Shown here: piece after piece, positions 5,811 to 11,151 of the stretch
Layout: each line of letters opens with the position of its first letter
Position numbering within the stretch: the stretch's first letter is position 1
Assembly: GCA_964371695.1 (NCBI GenBank)
Contig: CAYJOG010000051.1
Coordinates: 1-11,151, forward strand
Reading direction: 5' to 3'
Source of the DNA: CAYJOG01 sp964371695 [NCBI: uncultured bacterium]
GTDB lineage: Bacteria; CAYJOG01
Length of the DNA: 11,151 bases
Made by a program: the position numbers and the translations under genes
The notes under the pieces: model-generated
The model's database searches: none
The model's input: the letters and a program-made list of their open reading frames with translations, nothing else
What the model was told of the DNA's origin: nothing

Positions 5811-7895
5811 ATGGTGCAGGCTCTGGGCAGGCGATGTTTCACGGCGGCCATGACCGCCGGGTGTCTCTTGTTGTTCACGCTCTTTGCTGCGCCTGCCCGC
5901 GCCCAGGATGATCTCCAGTCCTGGGCGGTGTCGCGGGGTCATCAGCTTGAGCAGCAATGGTCAGGCCGCGCTGCCCGCCCGGCAGACCCACCCCGTTTTC
6001 ACCCCACGCTGGACATCGCCCAACTGGTGCGGGCCTTTCCCTTTCTCGCGCCGCAAACCCGCGAGGCCCTCGCACCGGTGGCCCGTTTCACACGAGAGGC
6101 AGAGGGTTTCTCGGTGTTTTATCCCCACGCCAAAACCGCGGCGGCGGCGGGCGAAACCCTGGTCACCCTCACCACCTCACATTTTCTCATTCGCCAATAC
6201 CGCACCGGCCAGAGCACCGAAGAACTGGCGCTCGCCACCACCGCCCAGGTGCTGGAAGAAGTCTACGCCTACGAGGTGCAAAGCCCCCGCTGGCTTCAGT
6301 TCGACAGCCCCCTTCAAAAAAAGAAACCCTACGAGGTCACGCTGCGCAACCTGCCAGAGGGTTATTACGGCCTCACCTATCCCAACCGTTGTGATGAAGA
6401 TGGCTGTGGCAGCTTCATTGAAATAGACGACAATTTTTCGTTTCTTTTCAACGGCGCAGACACCGAAGCCGAGCGAAACAAAAAACTCACCGAGGCCATT
6501 CAGGTCACGCTGGCCCACGAGTTTTTTCATGCCGTGCAGTTCAAGGGTTACCGCATTCTCACGGTGAGCAATGAGCAGTCGGTGCGCCTCAGCACCTGGT
6601 TCATCGAAGGCTCCGCCGTGTGGATGGAAGATTTCGTCTACCCCGCCGTGAACGACTACACGCGGGTCTACACCGCGCCGTTTCTCGCCAACCCCCAGGA
6701 TTCCCTCACCGGTGGCCCCACCTCGGCCAATCCGCTCCAGCCCTACGGCACTGTTTTGTGGTTCAAGGAGGTGACAGACAACAGGGGCGTAGGCGTTGTC
6801 AGGAACTTGTTTGAGTATTGGAAAGAGCAATCGTCCAAGGGAGTGGATGCAGAAGTTTTTGAAGAAAACCTGAATTCCACTGTTTTTGGCGTTCTCACAA
6901 CGATGTGGGAATACCTGTTGGCGCAGAGCCAAGCCGACGGTGGATTGATTGGCAAACCCAGGGCGCGCTTCAAGGTGAAGTCCGCACCCTTTCAGGAATC
7001 GGTGTCGCTGCCCAAACTGGGGAGTTACCTGCTGGAAATTGACCTGGACTGGTTGCGCTCAATGGCCCTGGAGGAACCCGAAAGTCAACTGGAAATCTGC
7101 ATGGAAGGTTTATCAGGTGATGCCAGTGAGGCTCTTTTGGTGCTGGATGAACAAAACAGACTTGCTCACCTCTGGCTCGGTTCCGGCACAGACACCGGCC
7201 GCTGCTGGAATACTGTCGAGTTGAGCTTTGGCAGTATTTCACTCTCTCGCGCCAAAGGCCTGTGGTTGCTGGGTGTCTCAAAAAGGTCAGATGTTTTCAC
7301 CGTCACCGTCAAAAAAAAGCAGGCGACAACCAATCTGCCGCAAGCCACCGCCCGCATTCCACTGCGGCGGGGCTGGAATCTGGTGTCGGTGGCCACGGCG
7401 CCGCCACGGGGCGTGCCGCAGGATTATTTCACCAGCGCCGACGCCGTCTGGTTTCCCCAGAGCACCGAAACGGGTCTTCAGTTTTTGCAGGAAGACAACA
7501 GCACTTTTCCCCTTATGGACACGCCGGGCCGGGTCTATCTCATTCATCAGAGCAGCCCCAACCCCGTAAGTGTGGGTGTGACGGGAACTTTTTTGCCGGG
7601 AAGAATGCAGGAGGTCAGGTTGTTGCCGGGTTACAACGCCGTGGGCAATCCGGGCTTGGCGGACCTGAGCCTGAAGGCGTTGGCCAAAGTGGAGCAGGAG
7701 AACGGCCAGCGGATTCTTTTGAAAGACCTGCCGCCGGGCTGGCTGGGAGAAGACCTTTATGTGCTCAACGCCGACACACAACAATATGAAAGTGCGCCGG
7801 ACTGGACACTGAAACCCGGCCAGGCGGGCTGGCTGGTGGCCCGGCGGCCCATGACGCTTCTGATTCCGGTTTTGCCGTCGACCAGCGGGGAATAA
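5811..7895 (+). CDS. Exported putative zinc metalloprotease (HEFFH), MXAN_6640-like
   Basis: A protein of 694 residues. The signal peptide has RR at 7-8, a hydrophobic core at 14-27 and an AxA site (ARA, residues 29-31) before QDD. RRCF could weakly suggest Tat export, but Sec is more likely. The zinc site is AHEFFH with His236, Glu237 and His240. The segment WFIEGSAVWMED follows with Glu266 as the probable third ligand, the gluzincin-like arrangement seen in the MXAN_6640-type putative metalloproteases. TYPNRCDEDGCGSFIEIDD (about 191-209) precedes the helix. Residues 514-694 form a tail shared with gene 1. ATG 5811 is 3 nt after the upstream stop with no clear Shine-Dalgarno, so translation is probably coupled; the next in-frame ATG (5850) would lose the positive n-region. 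Its substrate is unknown, and processing of the giant partner is one option. The middle of the gene (about 6780-7320) has lower GC than the rest. Confidence 0.88.
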   Translation: MVQALGRRCFTAAMTAGCLLLFTLFAAPARAQDDLQSWAVSRGHQLEQQWSGRAARPADPPRFHPTLDIAQLVRAFPFLAPQTREALAPVARFTREAEGFSVFYPHAKTAAAAGETLVTLTTSHFLIRQYRTGQSTEELALATTAQVLEEVYAYEVQSPRWLQFDSPLQKKKPYEVTLRNLPEGYYGLTYPNRCDEDGCGSFIEIDDNFSFLFNGADTEAERNKKLTEAIQVTLAHEFFHAVQFKGYRILTVSNEQSVRLSTWFIEGSAVWMEDFVYPAVNDYTRVYTAPFLANPQDSLTGGPTSANPLQPYGTVLWFKEVTDNRGVGVVRNLFEYWKEQSSKGVDAEVFEENLNSTVFGVLTTMWEYLLAQSQADGGLIGKPRARFKVKSAPFQESVSLPKLGSYLLEIDLDWLRSMALEEPESQLEICMEGLSGDASEALLVLDEQNRLAHLWLGSGTDTGRCWNTVELSFGSISLSRAKGLWLLGVSKRSDVFTVTVKKKQATTNLPQATARIPLRRGWNLVSVATAPPRGVPQDYFTSADAVWFPQSTETGLQFLQEDNSTFPLMDTPGRVYLIHQSSPNPVSVGVTGTFLPGRMQEVRLLPGYNAVGNPGLADLSLKALAKVEQENGQRILLKDLPPGWLGEDLYVLNADTQQYESAPDWTLKPGQAGWLVARRPMTLLIPVLPSTSGE
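7350..7892 (+). other. C-terminal tail domain of the metalloprotease, shared with gene 1
   Basis: Residues 514-694. It opens RIPLRRGWNLVSV (Trp522). The second half-repeat has LLPGYNAVGNPG (Tyr608 in place of Trp), DLYVLNADTQQYESA and PGQAGWLVARRPMTLLIP. The order and spacing match the tail of gene 1, and the lengths are nearly equal (181 and 182 residues). It follows the catalytic part, and a propeptide-like removal cannot be judged from sequence. Confidence 0.65.
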
Positions 7896-7925
7896 CACCA
7901 TTTTTCAACTTCCAGCTTCCGCCGT

Positions 7926-9344
7926 TCAATGGCTGAACAGGATGTTGCCCATGAGGATTTTCACGCCCAGTGTCACGCGGCGGAACTCGCGGTGAGGATA
8001 TTTCAGCAGCCAGCGCAGGCGTTGCAGCACATAGCGGGGCCGCAGATAGAAGTTCTTGTAGGCCTGTTTCATGAAGCCCGCCAGTTGTTCGTCGGTGTAA
8101 TCGCCCTTGAACAATGCGCTGGGGTTGCGCACGAGATAATCGTCCCAGTTGTAGCTGGTGATGCGTGATTCCTGCTCCAACTGTTTGAACAGAAAACTGC
8201 CCGGCAGGGGCTTGAACACGTTGAACAGCACCAGATCGGGACTCAGGCGCACGGGCACGGAAATGGACTGGGTGATTTCGTCGGGCCGCTCACCCGGCAG
8301 GCCCAGGATGATGCTGATCTGGGTTTCGATGCCCACCTTGCGGGCCAGGTTGATGGCGGCCTCCACCTGCTTCAGGTCAATGTGTTTTTTCACCACCGCC
8401 ATCATGCGGTCGGTGCCCGTCTCCACGCCGTATTTGAGTTGGTAACACCCGGCTTTTTTGGCGGCCACCAGCAGTTCTTCGTCCACGCAGTCCACGCGGC
8501 TGAAGCAGTTCCACGTCACTTTCAGATCCCGCTCGCCAATCAACCGGCACATGTCCATGAACTGCTCGCGGAAGTACGTCACGTCGTCGTCGTAAAAACG
8601 AAAATCGCGCATGCCCCAGGTTTCCAGGCAGTGCTGCATTTCGCTCACCACGCTCTCGCCGCTGCGGGCGCGCACGCGCTTGAAAATGGTTTTCACGGCG
8701 CAGAAGGTGCAGGCCTCGTGGCAACCCCGGCTGGCCATGATGGCGGTGGTGGGCAGGCTGGCGAAGTTCACCGGGTTGGGCAGGTAACGCTCGTTTTTGA
8801 GCTTGTGGCGGTCAGGGAACGGCAATTCGTCCAGATCCATCAGCTCCGGCTGGCGGGGGTTCTTGAGGATCTCGCCGTCCCCGCTGCGCCGCACAATGCC
8901 CTTGATTTCTTCCAGGGAGCCTTCGCCCCGGAGGTAATACCGCAGCAACTCAGTGAGAGTGAGGTCGCTCTCGCCAAAGGCCAGCACGTCAAACTCGGCG
9001 TATTCCTCCAGCGTGCGCACCGGCAGGGCGCTGGCGTGATAACCGCCGATGAGCCGGGGCGTGCCGGGGGCCAGTTCGCGGGCCTCGCGGGCCAGCCGGG
9101 CGGCGTTGTTGAGATAAGGCGTGCTGGCGGTAAAACCGATGACGCGGGGCTGGTAATAGTCCAGAAAGGGTTTCAGGCTGCGCACCTGCTCCACGTCATA
9201 ATCCACCACCGCACAGGTGAACCCCTCGCGCTCCACATAGGCCGCGAGGCTGATGATGTTCAGCGGAATTTCGTAGCAGGGAATGTAAAAGTTCTGGCCC
9301 TCCGGGCTGGAGGGCGGGCTGATGAGAAGACAGTCAATGGCCAC
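7926..9344 (-). CDS. B12-binding-domain radical SAM protein (downstream paralogue)
   Basis: A protein of 472 residues from a GTG start at 9344. This start is chosen because it lies 1 nt after the upstream TGA, has a G-run 7 nt upstream, and gives an N-terminus that aligns residue for residue with its paralogue as far as PPS. Extending to 9488 only adds residues that are an out-of-frame reading of the upstream gene. Residues 1-140 look like a Rossmann-type B12-binding domain with VIGFTAS and GGYHAS, but the DxHxxG cobalamin-ligand motif is absent, as in BchE-like members. The radical SAM core has the CxxxCxxC cluster ligands Cys208, Cys212 and Cys215, then WNCFSRVDC (278-286), YGVETGTD (305-312) and ILGLPGE (346-352). 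It probably binds a 4Fe-4S cluster and SAM in the cytoplasm. The reaction and substrate are not identifiable; a C-methylation or an anaerobic cyclase-type reaction is possible. Confidence 0.9.
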   Translation of the reverse strand: MAIDCLLISPPSSPEGQNFYIPCYEIPLNIISLAAYVEREGFTCAVVDYDVEQVRSLKPFLDYYQPRVIGFTASTPYLNNAARLAREARELAPGTPRLIGGYHASALPVRTLEEYAEFDVLAFGESDLTLTELLRYYLRGEGSLEEIKGIVRRSGDGEILKNPRQPELMDLDELPFPDRHKLKNERYLPNPVNFASLPTTAIMASRGCHEACTFCAVKTIFKRVRARSGESVVSEMQHCLETWGMRDFRFYDDDVTYFREQFMDMCRLIGERDLKVTWNCFSRVDCVDEELLVAAKKAGCYQLKYGVETGTDRMMAVVKKHIDLKQVEAAINLARKVGIETQISIILGLPGERPDEITQSISVPVRLSPDLVLFNVFKPLPGSFLFKQLEQESRITSYNWDDYLVRNPSALFKGDYTDEQLAGFMKQAYKNFYLRPRYVLQRLRWLLKYPHREFRRVTLGVKILMGNILFSH

Positions 9345-9345
9345 G

Positions 9346-10767
9346 TCAGTGCCCCCCGCCTGTTTGCGGCTGCATGAACAGCCGCAGGCCGTCCACCAGG
9401 CGCATGGCCTCGCGGCGCGGATTGCGCCACAGCCACCGCAACCGCCCCAGCACATATCCCGCCCGCAGGTAATAACTGCGATAGGCAAAGCGCATCATGC
9501 GCTGCATGGACTCGGTGGTGTGCTCGCCGCGCACCACATAGGTGGGCACCTTGATGGAAAGGTCCTCCCATTTGGTCATGAGGATGTCGCCGCTCTTGCG
9601 CAATTGTTTGAACAAGATGCTGCCGGGAATGGGCTTGAAGATGTTAAAGCCGATGAGATCGGGATTCAGCCGCTGGGCAAAGCGGATGGTCTCGCGCATG
9701 TCGGCTTCGGTCTCGCCCGGCAGGCCCAGAATCACGCTCACCTGGGTTTCCACCCCCAGCTTGCGGGTCACGCGGATGGCCTCCAGGGCCTGCTCGCGGG
9801 TGATTCTTTTGTTGGTGAGCGCGAGGCCCTTGTCGGTGCCGCTCTCCAGGCCATATTTGATCTGGAAACACCCGGCGGCCTTCATGTGGCGCACCAGCTC
9901 TTCGTCCATGCAGTCCACGCGGCTGAAGCAGTTCCAGTCCACCTTCAGGTTGCGGTTCAGGATTTCGTCGCAGAAATCCATCACGAACTGGCGCGAAGTG
10001 GTGAAGGTTTCGTCATAAAAACGGAAGCCCTTGATACCCAGGTCTTTCACGCAGTGTTCCACTTCGTCGGCCACGCGGGTGGGGCTGTGGCGGCGTTCTT
10101 TCTTCCACATGTTTTTGGCGCAGAAGGTGCAGGTGAAGGCGCAACCCCGGCTGGTGACGATGCCCGTGGTGCGGCTGTTGTCCAGGTGGTTCACGCTGTT
10201 GGCCACATAGCGGTCAAAGGGCAGTTTGTGGCGGGCGGGCAGGGGCAGGGTGTCCAGGTCGGGCACTTCGCGCTGGTGGGGGGCCAGCACAATGCTGCCG
10301 TCTGGCGCACGGCTGGCCGTGCCCTGCAGGTGGGTGGTGGTATTGCCCCCCAGCACGGCCTGCACCACGGCGTGAAAGGTCAACTCGCCTTCGCCCGCCA
10401 CGGCGGTGTCAAAAGAGGCGAACTCCTCCAGCGTTTCCACCGGCAGGCTGCTGACGTGATAGGCCCCGATGACGGTGTGAATGGCAGGGTCCACCGCCTT
10501 GACGCGGGCGGCCTGACGGGCGGCTTCTTCGATATAGGCGCTGAAGCTGGCAAAGCCCACCACGCGATAGTTTTTGCCCGCCAGGGCGTCTTCGATGCGA
10601 AAACCGGGGCCGTGCAGGTTCATGTCCAGCAGGTCCACGCCAATGCCCTCGCGCTCCAGATAGGCCGCGAGATAACAGATGCCCAGGGGCACCTCGAAAT
10701 TGGGAATGTAGTAATTCCCGGTGGTGAGGTGCGAGGGCGGAAAAACGCAGAGAACTTCGTTTGGCAA
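9346..10767 (-). CDS. B12-binding-domain radical SAM protein (upstream paralogue)
   Basis: A protein of 473 residues from a TTG start at 10767. No ATG or GTG lies in frame near the domain start. The TTG gives MPNEVLCVFPPS, the same 12-residue length to PPS as in the downstream paralogue; TTG 10803 is an alternative. The frame stays open to 10956, but that part overlaps the carboxylase gene in another frame and is not conserved. The N-terminal B12-like domain has VVGFASFS and GAYHVSS and lacks a clear DxHxxG ligand. The radical SAM cluster ligands are Cys209, Cys213 and Cys216. They are followed by WNCFSRVDC (278-286), YGLESGTD (305-312) and ILGLPGET (346-353). It is one base from the next gene, so the pair is almost certainly cotranscribed and may act together. 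The substrate is unknown. Confidence 0.88.
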   Translation of the reverse strand: MPNEVLCVFPPSHLTTGNYYIPNFEVPLGICYLAAYLEREGIGVDLLDMNLHGPGFRIEDALAGKNYRVVGFASFSAYIEEAARQAARVKAVDPAIHTVIGAYHVSSLPVETLEEFASFDTAVAGEGELTFHAVVQAVLGGNTTTHLQGTASRAPDGSIVLAPHQREVPDLDTLPLPARHKLPFDRYVANSVNHLDNSRTTGIVTSRGCAFTCTFCAKNMWKKERRHSPTRVADEVEHCVKDLGIKGFRFYDETFTTSRQFVMDFCDEILNRNLKVDWNCFSRVDCMDEELVRHMKAAGCFQIKYGLESGTDKGLALTNKRITREQALEAIRVTRKLGVETQVSVILGLPGETEADMRETIRFAQRLNPDLIGFNIFKPIPGSILFKQLRKSGDILMTKWEDLSIKVPTYVVRGEHTTESMQRMMRFAYRSYYLRAGYVLGRLRWLWRNPRREAMRLVDGLRLFMQPQTGGGH

Positions 10768-10782
10768 GGATTTCAGTGTAAA

Positions 10783-10848
10783 GGCCCGCCCGGCAGCGGC
10801 CAATTTTTTGAGGTTTTTGGGGAGATTCGGGAGTTTTCGGGCGGGGCC
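10783..10848 (-). promoter_or_regulatory. Possible long-loop stem ahead of the radical SAM start
   Basis: GGCCCGCCCG at 10783-10792 is complementary to CGGGCGGGGCC at 10838-10848 with one bulged base. The loop of about 45 nt is rich in A and C on the transcribed strand. The structure ends 15 nt before the TTG at 10767, in the 91-nt gap after the carboxylase stop. There is no U-tract, so it is not a standard terminator. It may be chance in GC-rich DNA. Confidence 0.2.
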
Positions 10849-10858
10849 AGCTTCCGGC

Positions 10859-11151
10859 TCACATTCTGAACAAACCAAACCGGCCCATGCCGCCCGGCTC
10901 GCGCAGGGCCGTTTCCAGCGCCAGCGCCAGCACCTGACGGGTGTCCGTGGGGGCAATCACGCCGTCGTCCCACAGGCGGCTGGTGGCATACCAGGGCAGG
11001 CCCTCGCGCTCGAACTGTTCGCGCACGGGGCGGGTGATTTTTTCTTCTTCTTCGGGCGAAAGGGTTTTGCCCGCCGCCGCGAGTTGCTCGCGCTTGACCT
11101 GCGCGAGCACCCCCGCCGCCTGCTCGCCGCCCATCACGCTGATGCGTGCGT
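10859..11151 (-). CDS. mccB: Methylcrotonyl-CoA carboxylase beta (carboxyltransferase) subunit, 3' end only
   Basis: Only the last 96 residues are in the window; the gene continues past the right edge. The fragment begins [18 protein letters not shown], the typical carboxyltransferase motif of biotin-dependent acyl-CoA carboxylases. It then has [14 protein letters not shown] and [12 protein letters not shown], and ends GRFGLFRM. The arrangement [11 protein letters not shown] near a C-terminal FGxFRM is characteristic of methylcrotonyl-CoA carboxylase beta (also called LiuB), which carboxylates 3-methylcrotonyl-CoA in leucine breakdown with a biotin-carrying alpha subunit. Geranyl-CoA carboxylase beta is a close alternative; propionyl-CoA carboxylase beta ends differently. 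The next gene leftward, in the same direction, starts 91 nt after this stop. Confidence 0.88.
   Translation of the reverse strand, partial: ARISVMGGEQAAGVLAQVKREQLAAAGKTLSPEEEEKITRPVREQFEREGLPWYATSRLWDDGVIAPTDTRQVLALALETALREPGGMGRFGLFRM

Noticed and set aside
7896-7925. Terminator in the convergent spacer
   Set aside because: There is a run of five T at 7901-7905 and a small direct repeat (CTTCC-AG-CTTCC), but I find no stable stem next to the T-run on either strand.
8382-10869. Long plus-strand open frames opposite the radical SAM genes (8382-9377 and 9322-10869)
   Set aside because: They are mirror frames of conserved genes; their translations are rich in His, Ala and Gly and show no motif. 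The radical SAM motifs are on the minus strand.
10768-10956. N-terminal extension of the upstream radical SAM protein to 10956
   Set aside because: It overlaps the conserved end of the carboxylase gene in another frame, is Arg/Trp-rich and unlike any family member, and has no counterpart in the paralogue.
1-11151. tRNA, rRNA, CRISPR array, insertion sequence or attachment site
   Set aside because: No short regularly spaced repeats, transposase motifs or tRNA-like cloverleaf sequences were seen on either strand by reading. Almost all of the window is accounted for by the five genes.

Overview
The window is GC-rich, gene-dense DNA with five protein-coding genes and no RNA gene, insertion sequence or CRISPR array that I could find. 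The gene content suggests a high-GC Gram-negative bacterium: a very large exported protein with MopE-like Asp-rich motifs, a partner HExxH metalloprotease of the kind seen in Myxococcota and related delta-proteobacterial lineages, a methylcrotonyl-CoA carboxylase subunit, and B12-type radical SAM enzymes. The taxonomic guess is inference and is not secure.

Left half, plus strand (117-7895). A short leader holds a near-perfect inverted repeat and a plausible sigma70-like promoter. It is followed by an apparent two-gene operon. Gene 1 (117-5807) encodes an exported protein of about 1896 residues built from Ig-like and FN3-like domains. Three Asp-rich, probably Ca2+-binding blocks and one four-cysteine block lie inside its domains. 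Gene 2 (5811-7895) starts 3 nt after the gene 1 stop and encodes an exported putative zinc metalloprotease (HEFFH plus a downstream Glu). Both proteins end in a related tail of about 180 residues with two GWNL-type half-repeats, which suggests that they are localised together or interact.

Right half, minus strand (7926-11151). Transcription runs leftward. First comes the 3' end of an acyl-CoA carboxylase carboxyltransferase subunit, cut by the window edge and most like methylcrotonyl-CoA carboxylase beta. It is followed by two tandem radical SAM proteins of 473 and 472 residues with N-terminal B12-binding-like domains. The two are clear paralogues, both appear to use non-ATG starts (TTG and GTG), and the stop of one is a single base from the start of the next. 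Their substrate cannot be told from the sequence.

The two halves converge with only a 30-nt spacer (7896-7925). In that spacer I see a T-run but no convincing terminator hairpin. The item most likely to be new is the secreted pair, giant Ig protein plus metalloprotease with a shared tail. The tandem radical SAM pair next to the carboxylase gene is the second.
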